Shown here: one piece after another, positions 1 to 7,086 of the stretch
How the letters are laid out: each line of letters starts with the position of its first letter
How positions within the stretch are numbered: the stretch's first letter is position 1
Assembly: GCA_022361455.1 (NCBI GenBank)
Contig: JAKSAW010000784.1
Span: 1 to 37,515, forward strand
Source of the DNA: Pseudomonadales bacterium
GTDB lineage: Bacteria; Pseudomonadota; Gammaproteobacteria; Pseudomonadales; Ketobacteraceae
DNA: 37,515 nucleotides
Direction of reading: 5' to 3'
The notes under the pieces: generated by a model
What the model was told of the DNA's origin: nothing
The model's input: the letters and a program-made list of their open reading frames with translations, nothing else
Database searches by the model: none
Made by a program: the position numbers and the translations under genes

Positions 1-497
1 AATGTACTGTTGAAGATGACGAGGGCCCGCTATTTACTACTCATGCTACGCTTTTCATTCGCGGAGCCGGCGGCTTTGGTGGGGAGCGAGGACCTTCCTC
101 AGAGGAAACCGCCGTGGCTATTCCAGATCGAGATCCCGATCATGTGATTGAAGATGTGACTCGCGAAGAACAGGCGGCTTTGTATCGACTCACTGGAGAC
201 CGAAATCCTATTCATATCGATCCAAACTTTGCCAAGTTTGGCGGTTTTGAGCAGCCATTTTTGCATGGGCTTTGTACTTATGGTTTTGCCGGTAGGGCAG
301 CCTTGCATGCTTTATGCGGATCTGACCCAGAGCGTTTTGTATCTATGTCAGGACGCTTCTCTGATCAGGTTTATATGGGCGACGCCATTATTAGTAAGAT
401 TTGGGATCTTGGAAATGGCGAAGCCGTTATGCAGGTAGCAACCCAAAAAGGCAACGTGGTACTGAACCAATGCCAAATTAGCTACAAGCCTGAATAG
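1..497 (+). CDS. MaoC-family (R)-specific enoyl-CoA hydratase, C-terminal part (gene starts before window)
   Basis: The reading frame is open from base 3, so the 5' end lies outside the window. The GTG at 114 is internal to the domain and is unlikely to be the start. About 164 C-terminal residues are visible. They contain the hydratase-2 signature in the form YRLTGDRNPIHID followed by PNFA, with the catalytic Asp/His pair (GD..NP.H) of the hot-dog fold, then GGFEQPFLHGLCTYGF. In MaoC/hydratase-2 proteins this site hydrates trans-2-enoyl-CoA to (R)-3-hydroxyacyl-CoA, in fatty-acid breakdown or polyhydroxyalkanoate supply. The G/S/E-rich stretch before residue ~38 resembles the linker between the two hot-dog halves of the eukaryote-like double-domain form, so the complete protein is probably about 280-290 aa. 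The gene converges on the ABM gene 8 bp away. Family assignment is secure; the substrate is unknown. Confidence 0.88.
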   Translation, partial: CTVEDDEGPLFTTHATLFIRGAGGFGGERGPSSEETAVAIPDRDPDHVIEDVTREEQAALYRLTGDRNPIHIDPNFAKFGGFEQPFLHGLCTYGFAGRAALHALCGSDPERFVSMSGRFSDQVYMGDAIISKIWDLGNGEAVMQVATQKGNVVLNQCQISYKPE

Positions 498-505
498 CTT
501 TCAAT

Positions 506-811
506 CTAATTGGCTTCAGCTAAGTAGAGTTGCTTTTCTAGTACGATGAACTTTTCCGCGTCTTCCATGTAGGGGGCGATTTCGCTCACTACATGGCGGC
601 GTTCTTTCGATCTTAGCCAGCGTTCCCAATGGTCTAGGGACTTCCAATTGGCAATCACAACAAAATGACTGGGTCTGGCGATTTCTTGGTAAGACTCCCC
701 GGATAAATAACCTGGGGCGTTTTGAATTTCGTCTAGCAGGTTACTAACAGCCCGTTGGTAATGACTTTCGGCGCCGGGGATAACTCTACGTTCGATAATA
801 ACTTTGATCAT
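506..811 (-). CDS. Antibiotic biosynthesis monooxygenase (ABM)-domain protein
   Basis: This 101-aa protein has the size and pattern of a single ABM ferredoxin-like domain. It opens with a first beta strand (MIKVIIERRVIPGAE), followed by a helix (YQRAVSNLLDEIQNAPGY), the strand pair LSGESYQEIARPSHFVVIANW, and the typical SLDHWERWLRSKER helix. Such small proteins act as cofactor-free monooxygenases, haem-degrading enzymes or stress proteins, and the sequence does not distinguish between these. A purine-rich AAAGGA lies about 16 nt before the ATG, which is rather far, so the start is only moderately supported. It is transcribed away from the MFS gene (divergent, 103-bp gap) and converges on the MaoC gene. 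Cytoplasmic; no signal peptide. Confidence 0.75.
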   Translation of the reverse strand: MIKVIIERRVIPGAESHYQRAVSNLLDEIQNAPGYLSGESYQEIARPSHFVVIANWKSLDHWERWLRSKERRHVVSEIAPYMEDAEKFIVLEKQLYLAEAN

Positions 812-914
812 AGATAGTTTATAGATTTCCTTTATTGCGTTTATTATTGCTTACTAGAAAGCTAGAGGCTCGATTATGCGAGTCAGCACAGTAACATTAA
901 AATAATAGTAGTTT

Positions 915-2156
915 ATGAATCAGTCCACGTTAACTTGGCGGTTAACCCTGCTGAGTTGTTTGTACTTTTCACAGGGATTACCTTTCGGCTTTTTTAGTCA
1001 AGCGCTGCCGCCTATTTTGCGTCAGTATGGCGTTGATCTTGAGAAAATTGGTCTTATTTCTCTCATCGGTGTTCCTTGGGCATTGAAATTTCTCTGGGCG
1101 CCCTATGTGGATCAATTTGGAAGTACGCGATTGGGGCGGCATAAAAGCTGGATTTTACCCATGCAGGCGGGTTTTGTGTGCCTGTTGTTGATGATCGCTT
1201 TCTTCGATCCTAACCAATTAACCGGTAATGGATTGTATTATCTGTTGGTATTGATGTTTTTTGCTAACTTATTTGCCGCCACTCAGGATATTGCAACCGA
1301 TGGTTTGGCAGTGCAGTCATTAGCCCCCAGTGAGCGTGGCTTTGGTAATAGTATTCAGGTGGGAGGTTACCGCGTTGGCATGGTTTTCGGTGGCGGGCTC
1401 ATCTTAATCTTGATTGATCGTTATGGCTGGCAAAATGGTTTCTTTCTGATGGCCGCGGCTATCGTGATCGCCACCTTACCTGTGATATGGCATCGCGAAC
1501 ATAACGATTATCCGGTGAAGGGCAAAGCAGGAGCTGCGCCAATCTGGACCTTGTTTATGCACTTTGTGCGGCAACCCAATATGCACCGTTGGTTGCTGGT
1601 TGTAATCTTTTACAAAGCCGCAGATTCTTTGGGATCAGCGATGGGGAAACCTTTCCTGGTGGATGTTGGCATGGACTTGGAAACCATTGGTTGGGTATCC
1701 GGTGGTTTGGGAATGGTGTCTGGGATCGTGGGTGCGGTTGTGGGTGGTATCTTGATTCCAAAAATAGGCCGAGCTCGCGCCTTGTTTTACTTTGGATTAA
1801 TCCAGGCAACTAGCTTTCTCGGCTATGGGTATTTAAGTCTTTTTGAAAGTCCTTCAATTGAAAGTGTGATGTTTGTTTCCACCTTCGAACACTTTACTGG
1901 CGGCATGGCGACTGTCGCTTTGTTCACCGCTATGATGGACGTCTGTCGTACCCAGTTAGCTGGCACGGATTACACCATTCAAGCAAGTATCCAAGTGACT
2001 GTTGGTGGTTTACTACATGCTTTTAGCGGCTTCATCGCCGGATCAATGGGGTACAGTGTTCATTTCACGCTGGCGTTTATTTTAGGTATTTTGGTGCTGA
2101 TTCCGGTATTATGGTGGTCACGATCTAATCAGCATGCAGCAGTCAGTTATTCGTAA
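915..2156 (+). CDS. MFS transporter, AmpG/PAT (peptide-acetyl-CoA transporter) type
   Basis: A 413-aa integral membrane protein with about twelve hydrophobic segments. It opens with the AmpG-like first helix (LYFSQGLPFGFFSQALPPIL), followed by GLISLIGVPWALKFLWAPYVDQFG and the basic loop RLGRHKSWILPMQ, which are typical of the PAT branch of the major facilitator superfamily. AmpG homologues import anhydro-muropeptides for cell-wall recycling, but other PAT members carry different substrates, so the substrate here is not certain. E. coli AmpG is about 490 aa with extra C-terminal helices; this protein has the shorter 12-helix size, so ampG is not assigned. The TusA-like gene follows after 20 bp and may be co-transcribed. 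No strong promoter is visible in the 103-bp divergent gap. Confidence 0.82.
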   Translation: MNQSTLTWRLTLLSCLYFSQGLPFGFFSQALPPILRQYGVDLEKIGLISLIGVPWALKFLWAPYVDQFGSTRLGRHKSWILPMQAGFVCLLLMIAFFDPNQLTGNGLYYLLVLMFFANLFAATQDIATDGLAVQSLAPSERGFGNSIQVGGYRVGMVFGGGLILILIDRYGWQNGFFLMAAAIVIATLPVIWHREHNDYPVKGKAGAAPIWTLFMHFVRQPNMHRWLLVVIFYKAADSLGSAMGKPFLVDVGMDLETIGWVSGGLGMVSGIVGAVVGGILIPKIGRARALFYFGLIQATSFLGYGYLSLFESPSIESVMFVSTFEHFTGGMATVALFTAMMDVCRTQLAGTDYTIQASIQVTVGGLLHAFSGFIAGSMGYSVHFTLAFILGILVLIPVLWWSRSNQHAAVSYS

Positions 2157-2176
2157 AATTATAGGAGTTTGAGTCG

Positions 2177-2407
2177 GTGACAGAGTGGAATCACGAATTG
2201 GATGCTCAAGGCTTAATGTGCCCAGAACCTGTGATGATGCTTCACAAAAAGGTTAGAGAAATGGAGTCGGGTGATGTGCTAAAGGTCGTAGCCACAGATC
2301 CTTCAACGACTAGGGATATTCCCAAGTTCTGCAACTTTCTAAAACATGAGCTGGTTGAGCAAAGCCAGGAAGATTCTCTTTATATCTATTTTATTCGCAA
2401 GGGGTGA
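2177..2407 (+). CDS. tusA: TusA-family sulfurtransferase
   Basis: A 76-aa protein starting at GTG, with an AGGAG Shine-Dalgarno at 2162-2166, 10 bases upstream. It carries the family motif [22 protein letters not shown], given here in two halves: [12 protein letters not shown] and [10 protein letters not shown]. The Cys of CPxP is the persulfide-carrying residue. The second half ([21 protein letters not shown]) matches the TusA beta strand and helix. TusA accepts sulfur from IscS and relays it for tRNA 2-thiouridine synthesis and other sulfur transfers. The length is close to E. coli TusA (81 aa). There is a second Cys in the PKFCNFL segment. It probably shares a transcript with the MFS gene. 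Paralogues such as YeeD/YedF share the fold, so the exact role is likely but not proven. Confidence 0.86.
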   Translation: MTEWNHELDAQGLMCPEPVMMLHKKVREMESGDVLKVVATDPSTTRDIPKFCNFLKHELVEQSQEDSLYIYFIRKG

Positions 2408-2447
2408 TCCATACCCCTAACGATGCATCTTGTAACGATTAACTCAT

Positions 2448-3143
2448 TTACCAAGATTCAATGAGCATGGAGATGGCAGCTAGCGCTTCCGGATCCTGCT
2501 CTTTGATTTTATTCGCTATGCGGTGCTGGAAGAAATAACGAAAGTCTTCTCGCTCCTGAGCAGCGTACAAGCATTCGTCACCGGGTAATACGGGTGTCGA
2601 TTTAACTTCGTTTTCATCCACTAGCATGGCTTGGATTTTTCCTCCAGCCAATAGACGCCAACTGAGTACTTCAATCAGAACGAAAGAGCGAAAACCATTT
2701 TCTGTTAATACCGCATGAGTACCAATAGCGTCAGGGATTTCTTGGATAATGCTGTCGTCATCAACATTTTCGTAGGTGTAGTATTTTGCGGATGTTTCTA
2801 GCTCGACGATTTTGTGAAGTGGTGGTTCGTAGAAAATATCGTTGGTGCCAGGGTCACGGTAGCCTTCCCAGCGTCCATTGAGCGGGTCATTGATTTCGGT
2901 GCATGCCACGATTTGATTTAACCAAGGCACCATGCCAACCACTTCGCCAGATTCCTTCATGCCCCAGCAAACTACCTTTAGGCTATAGAGCTTATCTGGC
3001 GAAGAGTCGTTGGTGTACAACATCTCTAACCCATCGAACTCCGGGGCGATGCGAATAATATTGTCGGCCACTTCATCGAGTGGCTTACCAGAAAACAGGT
3101 CGATGACGTTTTCGCTGGCTTCTTGTGCTGCATGAGGTTTCAT
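2448..3143 (-). CDS. Conserved-looking cytoplasmic protein of unknown function
   Basis: I do not recognise a family. The chosen start (ATG at 3143, 231 aa, MKPHAAQEASENVID) has an AGAGGG Shine-Dalgarno about 8 nt upstream. A longer in-frame start at 3239 exists but adds 32 residues without protein-like character and lacks a good ribosome site. The protein is acidic, has no signal peptide or membrane segment, and is rich in aromatic residues (GRWEGYRDPGTNDIFYEPP, SFVLIEVLSWRLL). It ends in a helical stretch (DFRYFFQHRIANKIKEQDPEALAAISMLIESW, positions about 200-231). It converges on the TusA-like gene with a 40-bp gap and has a 334-bp divergent region upstream facing epmC. Coding potential is supported by length, start signal and steady amino-acid composition. 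Confidence 0.7.
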   Translation of the reverse strand: MKPHAAQEASENVIDLFSGKPLDEVADNIIRIAPEFDGLEMLYTNDSSPDKLYSLKVVCWGMKESGEVVGMVPWLNQIVACTEINDPLNGRWEGYRDPGTNDIFYEPPLHKIVELETSAKYYTYENVDDDSIIQEIPDAIGTHAVLTENGFRSFVLIEVLSWRLLAGGKIQAMLVDENEVKSTPVLPGDECLYAAQEREDFRYFFQHRIANKIKEQDPEALAAISMLIESW

Positions 3144-3247
3144 AAGACTACCCTCTCTAGCTGTGCCGCGTATCCCGATTGAGCTGTCTCCGCATCGTAA
3201 TGCGTATGGGTGATAGGCAGTCACAGCATTGGTGAACACACTATGTC

Positions 3248-3265
3248 TATTGATCAGTATAGAAC
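3248..3265 (+). promoter_or_regulatory. Copy 1 of a repeated 18-nt intergenic motif
   Basis: The motif reads TATTGATCAGTATAGAAC. It matches 17 of 18 bases of the segment at 11062-11079 upstream of the MpaB-family gene. In both places a CTTAGA follows 8-9 nt later. Both copies lie in non-coding DNA on the same strand relative to the window. On the minus strand it contains TATACT, a possible -10 for the 2448-3143 gene. Its role (operator or promoter part) is an inference. Confidence 0.3.
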
Positions 3266-3273
3266 CAATACGG

Positions 3274-3355
3274 CTTAGAATTGAAAAAACTAATTCTTCT
3301 AAGTTGTGGTTCTTACTAAGATATTTCGGAAATATTGCTCAAATATTGAGTTTTT
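3274..3355 (+). ncRNA. Possible small structured RNA or leader (weak)
   Basis: Three consecutive inverted repeats are visible: CTTAGAA (3274-3280) with TTCTAAG (3297-3303), ATATTTC/GAAATAT around 3328, and CTCAA (3338-3342) with TTGAG (3346-3350), the last followed by TTTTT at 3351-3355. The final element looks like a short, AT-rich intrinsic terminator. Together they could be an ~85-nt RNA or part of a long epmC leader. The stems are short and AT-rich, so chance is a real alternative. Confidence 0.18.
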
Positions 3356-3477
3356 AGTCCAAACCATTCTTAAACCTAAACTGGTTAGAGCAAAACGGTA
3401 GAAGGGAAATAGGCGAATCTTGCACCATTCTGTATCATACGGATGGTTATCGGCGTCAAATTATTGAAATTTAAAGA

Positions 3478-4098
3478 ATGATTGAAGTAGCAGATTCAAA
3501 GGATCGTCAAATCCAAAGCTCCTCCAAAAGCAATGATCAAAATGGCTCAGAATCCGCAGCTGTAGAGGTTTTGATAAGATTATTTAATGATACCTTTCGA
3601 TCATCGCACAATACGGTGTTGGTTAAGGGACTAGATGAACCTTTCTACCAACCAGCAGATCAAGACAATCCTTACCATCAAATTATCTTTGCTCATGGCT
3701 TTTTTAATTCTGCGCTACATGAAATTGCCCATTGGTGTGTAGCGGGTCCTGAGCGTCGTTTGCTGCCTGATTTTGGTTATTGGTATGAGCCGGATGGCCG
3801 CACTTTAGAGCAACAGAAACAATTTGAAATAGTTGAGGTGAAACCTCAGGCCCTAGAATGGATACTAAGTAAGAGTTGCGGGCGACGCTTTCGAGTAAGC
3901 TCAGACAATCTAGGACTGGCAGCCAATGGAATAGTCCACGACGATAGCCAGTTTAAACAAAATGTATGGCGAGAAGTTCAGCGTCGTTATCAGCAAGGAT
4001 TGCCGGTGCGATTAGCCACTTTTGCCAACGTACTACAAGAGTATTTTCAGCCGGGAATATTGATAGGGGCTGAAGACTATAAACTCGAAGACCTATAA
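3478..4098 (+). CDS. epmC: Elongation factor P hydroxylase EpmC (YfcM)
   Basis: A 206-aa cytoplasmic protein that matches the EpmC/YfcM family across its length: IRLFNDTFRSSHNTVLVKG, PYHQIIFAHGFFNSALHEIAHWC, RLLPDFGYWYEPDGRT, and the C-terminal RLATFANVLQEYF. The HEIAH motif at residues 81-85 supplies the two His and Glu expected for its metal centre. EpmC hydroxylates the beta-lysylated lysine of elongation factor P, the last step after EpmA and EpmB; neither epmA, epmB nor efp is in this window. E. coli YfcM is 182 aa; the extra length here is a low-complexity N-terminus (residues 1-28). It heads a same-strand run ending at 9621, with only 24 bp to the next gene. Confidence 0.92.
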   Translation: MIEVADSKDRQIQSSSKSNDQNGSESAAVEVLIRLFNDTFRSSHNTVLVKGLDEPFYQPADQDNPYHQIIFAHGFFNSALHEIAHWCVAGPERRLLPDFGYWYEPDGRTLEQQKQFEIVEVKPQALEWILSKSCGRRFRVSSDNLGLAANGIVHDDSQFKQNVWREVQRRYQQGLPVRLATFANVLQEYFQPGILIGAEDYKLEDL

Positions 4099-4122
4099 AT
4101 AAGAGATCAGTAGGGGAAGCAG

Positions 4123-4797
4123 ATGTTACGATTATTAGCGCCAGTTTTTTTTATAAGTTTAATGGCCTGTCAGTGGACCTGGGCGGACGAAATTGAAGAG
4201 GCCTTGAAAGAGGCTGAGACTGCCTATCAGAAACAGCAATATGCCTTAAGCCTTGAACGCCTTGAGCAGGCAATGAATCTGATAAAAGATGTTCAAGCTG
4301 CCAATATCATCCAATTCTTTCCCAAGCCTTTAAAGGGTTGGGAAATTACTGATGGTGAGAAGCATGCGGCATCTGCAATACCTAATGTTCAGGTTGGGGT
4401 GTTTAGCTCAGTGATCCGCCGCTATAGTAAAAAGTCGGCAGCTGGAGTATCGGTAAACTTGCTAGATAAAGACGATGCCAATGAAAAGAAAACTAAAAGC
4501 AAGAAATCCAAGGAACCATGGATTCAATTTACATTGGTACAGAAACCAAACAGTTTAATCACAATGGCTTATCAGGGTGTAATGGCTATTCGCGGCAGTA
4601 ATCCCGATGTGAAGCGCGTTGATGTGGATGGTTACGAGGGCGTATTGTTGTGCCAGACGCGTAAAACTACCTGTGATATGTATTTCGATTTTGATGGCAA
4701 TTATATGCTGATGTTGAATTCCGAGTATGTCAGCGAGGCGGAAGTCACTGAGTACGCAAAAGCTTTTGACGTCGATGGTTTAGTGAATGCCAATTAA
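4123..4797 (+). CDS. Exported protein of unknown function
   Basis: A 224-aa protein with an N-terminal signal peptide (MLRLLAPVFFISLMACQWTWA, cleavage probably after TWA at residue 21). Next comes a short amphipathic helix pair that looks like one TPR-like unit (EIEEALKEAETAYQKQQYAL), then a mixed domain containing a Lys-rich loop (EKKTKSKKSKEP). The Cys in the signal peptide (MACQ) is a poor lipobox, so a soluble periplasmic location is more likely than a lipoprotein. Two mature cysteines (LLCQTRKTTC) are close enough to form a disulfide. It lies 24 bp after epmC and 42 bp before greB. I do not recognise the family. Confidence 0.75.
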   Translation: MLRLLAPVFFISLMACQWTWADEIEEALKEAETAYQKQQYALSLERLEQAMNLIKDVQAANIIQFFPKPLKGWEITDGEKHAASAIPNVQVGVFSSVIRRYSKKSAAGVSVNLLDKDDANEKKTKSKKSKEPWIQFTLVQKPNSLITMAYQGVMAIRGSNPDVKRVDVDGYEGVLLCQTRKTTCDMYFDFDGNYMLMLNSEYVSEAEVTEYAKAFDVDGLVNAN

Positions 4798-4839
4798 AGT
4801 CAACAAAACTACGCATCACCAAAAGGAGCATGTCCATTA

Positions 4840-5358
4840 ATGGGACGATATCGCCCACCTAGGCCGCAAGGATCACCCTATATAACCCCTGAAGGAAAAA
4901 ATAAGCTCATGGACGAATTGCGTTTTTTGAGCGATACCAAGCGCCCTGAAGTGACCAAAGCGCTGTCTGAAGCGGCAGCAGAAGGGGATCGTTCAGAGAA
5001 TGCGGAATATATTTATCGTAAGAAACAGTTAAGAGAAATCGATAGTCGTATTCGATATCTGGTGAAACGCTTGGAGAAAGTTAAAAGTGTCGACCAAAAA
5101 CCAACGGATCAATCCAAAATATTTTTTGGTGCTTGGGTAGAACTGCTGGACGAGGATGATCAAACTGTTAAATATCGTATTGTCGGTCCGGATGAAATCG
5201 ACACTAAGGGTGGATTGATCAGTGTTGATTCGCCCATGGCCAGAGCCATGCTAAAAAAATCTATTGGTGATGAAATTATTGTAAAAACGCCCAATGGCGA
5301 GGTTTATTACGAAGTCAGTAATATCAGCTATCAAGCGATGAATGAGGATGAATCATGA
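4840..5358 (+). CDS. greB: Transcription elongation factor GreB
   Basis: A 172-aa GreA/GreB-family protein. The N-terminal coiled coil carries the signature ITPEGKNKLMDELRFL then RPEVTKALSEAAAEGDRSENAEYIYRKKQLREID. The acidic tip (GDRSENAEY, Asp and Glu) enters the RNA-polymerase secondary channel and supports transcript cleavage. The C-terminal FKBP-like domain has IFFGAWVELLDED and SPMARAMLKKSIGDEI. GreB rather than GreA is favoured by the YRPPRP-type N-terminus and the YIYRKKQLREIDSRIRYL stretch. An AAGGAG Shine-Dalgarno lies about 12 nt upstream. Its stop overlaps the start of the SDR gene (ATGA), which indicates translational coupling. Slightly longer than E. coli GreB (158 aa). Confidence 0.95.
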   Translation: MGRYRPPRPQGSPYITPEGKNKLMDELRFLSDTKRPEVTKALSEAAAEGDRSENAEYIYRKKQLREIDSRIRYLVKRLEKVKSVDQKPTDQSKIFFGAWVELLDEDDQTVKYRIVGPDEIDTKGGLISVDSPMARAMLKKSIGDEIIVKTPNGEVYYEVSNISYQAMNEDES

Positions 5359-6044
5359 AAAACGTTGTGATCACAGGCGCAAATAGAGGGTTGGGTTTAG
5401 AGTTTGTCCGTCAATATTTAGCTGAAGGTTGGCAGGTGATCGCAGGCTGTCGGGCACCTGAAAAGGCGACAGAATTAAACGGACTGCAGGAACAAGGCAA
5501 CCTAATGGTGTTGCCGCTGGATGTATCGAAACAACAATCGCGGGAAAATTTCTGTGCCATGCTGGGTGATCAGGCGGTCCATTTGTTCATAAACAATGCC
5601 GGTATTTACGGTCCAAGCTCCACGCCCTTAGGGCAGGTAGACGAAGATCAATGGTTAGAGGTATTTCGTGTGAATACCGTTGCCCCAGTAAAGTTGATTG
5701 AATTAATGCGTAAAAACTTGGTGAGTGCTGGTGCCGCTAATGTAGCGATATTGAGTTCTAAAATGGGTTCTATAGACGACAACGGTTCTGGAGGGCTTTA
5801 TATGTATCGCTCTTCAAAGTCAGCGGTTAATTCAGTTACCAAGAGTTTGGCTATCGACCTAGCGGCAGAGCAAATCAATGTGGTTTCGTTGCACCCTGGT
5901 TGGGTATTAACGGATATGGGCGGACCAAATGCTCTAATAGATGTGACTACTTCTGTAAGTGGGATGCGACGAGTGTTAGAAAATCTAAATTCATCCCAAA
6001 GTGGTTCTTTTATCGCATACGACGGTACCATCATACCTTGGTGA
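5355..6044 (+). CDS. Short-chain dehydrogenase/reductase, C-factor-like
   Basis: A 229-aa Rossmann-fold SDR. The NAD(P)-binding TGANRGLG motif is at residues 7-14, NNAG at about 79-82, the catalytic Ser in AILSSKMGS, and the YxxxK motif appears as YRSSK (Tyr about 151, Lys about 155), followed by SAVNSVTKSLAIDL and the HPGWVLTDMGG segment. The short form with MGSIDDNGSGG and the GWV(L/R)TDMGG ending is like the C-factor/CsgA branch of SDRs, whose substrates are mostly undefined. It overlaps greB by 4 bp, and apbE starts 5 bp after its stop. Function beyond an NAD(P)-dependent oxidoreductase is not assigned. Confidence 0.88.
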   Translation: MKNVVITGANRGLGLEFVRQYLAEGWQVIAGCRAPEKATELNGLQEQGNLMVLPLDVSKQQSRENFCAMLGDQAVHLFINNAGIYGPSSTPLGQVDEDQWLEVFRVNTVAPVKLIELMRKNLVSAGAANVAILSSKMGSIDDNGSGGLYMYRSSKSAVNSVTKSLAIDLAAEQINVVSLHPGWVLTDMGGPNALIDVTTSVSGMRRVLENLNSSQSGSFIAYDGTIIPW

Positions 6045-6048
6045 TGAC

Positions 6049-7071
6049 TTGAAGATTCCTTTCTATTTCAGCGTCAAAGTTTGCTTCCTGCTGATAGTTG
6101 TTAACTTTTCCTTTGCTGAAAGCAATGCGGTTAATGCTACCAAAAGCACTGGTCAATGGTATAAGCATGCTGGTTCCGCCATGGGCACGTCGATAACGAT
6201 TGAGTTTTGGCACCATAACCAGCAAGTAGCTAATGCATTAATCCAGCGGGTAATGGCGGAGATGAAGCGGGTTGATCAGTTGATGAGTCCGTATATTGCA
6301 AGCAGCGAATTGTCACAAATTAACGAAACGGCTTCGGTGCGACCGGTGATCGTTTCACAAGAACTTTTTGATTTAATTGCTTTGTCGTTGCGCCACGGTC
6401 AGTGGAGTGGAGGCGTTTTTGATATCACCTATGCCAGCGTTGGTCGATTTTATAATTACCGTAAAAGTATAAAACCAGAAAACAACGCCATTGAGCAAGC
6501 CTTGCCCTTAGTTGATTACCGCGCCGTTACTCTAAATCCATCAGCGCGAAGCGTCGCCTTTGAAAAAGAAGGCACCAAGATTGACCTTGGAGGCATCGCA
6601 AAAGGGCATGCGGTGGATAGTGCTATTTTGTATTTGCACCGACATGGCGTGCGTCACGCTACTGTTAGTGCAGGGGGCGATTCTCGAATTCTGGGAGATC
6701 GTCGTGGTCGGCCCTGGATGATGGGTATAAAAGACCCCAGAGGGGAGGGACACATAGTGTCTCTTCCTTTGCAAGACCTTTCGGTCTCAACTTCTGGAGA
6801 TTATGAGCGCTATTTTATTGACCAATCCGGGATCCGGCATCATCATATCCTTAACCCCAAGGATGGCTTGTCGGCTTCTCTAGTGAGAAGCGTTACTATC
6901 CTTGGGCCTAATGCAACCATGACCGATGCACTTTCCACTACCGTCTTTGTGATGGGGGTGAAAAAAGGGCTTAACTATATCAATGGTATCGCAGATGTAT
7001 CGGCGATTATTATTGATGGCGAAGGTAAGTTGCACTACTCGAATGATTTGGTAAGGCCAGAACGACAATAA
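6049..7071 (+). CDS. apbE: FAD:protein FMN transferase (ApbE family)
   Basis: A 340-aa secreted enzyme that uses FAD to attach FMN covalently to Thr/Ser residues of target proteins. Visible features are GSAMGTSITIEFW at the start of the domain, GVFDITYASVGRFY, the DLGGIAKGHAVD flavin-site motif, SAGGDSRILG, and the Mg-site segment ATMTDALSTTVFVMG near the C-terminus. I chose the TTG at 6049 because it gives a compact signal peptide (MKIPFYFSVKVCFLLIVV then NFSFA, cleavage before ES) and sits 5 bp after the SDR stop. A GTG in frame at 6001 would add 16 charged/polar residues ahead of it. There is no lipobox, so the product is probably periplasmic. The usual targets (Nqr/Rnf subunits, flavocytochromes) are not nearby. 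Confidence 0.9.
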   Translation: MKIPFYFSVKVCFLLIVVNFSFAESNAVNATKSTGQWYKHAGSAMGTSITIEFWHHNQQVANALIQRVMAEMKRVDQLMSPYIASSELSQINETASVRPVIVSQELFDLIALSLRHGQWSGGVFDITYASVGRFYNYRKSIKPENNAIEQALPLVDYRAVTLNPSARSVAFEKEGTKIDLGGIAKGHAVDSAILYLHRHGVRHATVSAGGDSRILGDRRGRPWMMGIKDPRGEGHIVSLPLQDLSVSTSGDYERYFIDQSGIRHHHILNPKDGLSASLVRSVTILGPNATMTDALSTTVFVMGVKKGLNYINGIADVSAIIIDGEGKLHYSNDLVRPERQ

Positions 7072-7086
7072 TAAACGGGGATTGGT

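Larger units (their letters stand above)
3144..3477. other. Intergenic region between unknown gene and epmC
   Basis: A 334-bp divergent region without a convincing protein gene. It holds an 18-nt motif that recurs at 11062 (see separate entry at 3248) and a run of three small hairpins at 3274-3350, the last followed by five T. It must also contain the promoters for the two flanking genes, but no textbook -35/-10 pair is obvious. The epmC start has only a weak purine run (AAAGA) before its ATG. Confidence 0.5.

Noticed and set aside
114..497. GTG at 114 as start of a complete 127-aa MaoC protein
   Set aside because: The same frame is open and protein-like back to the window edge, and the hot-dog domain would be preceded by its usual linker, so the gene is cut by the window.
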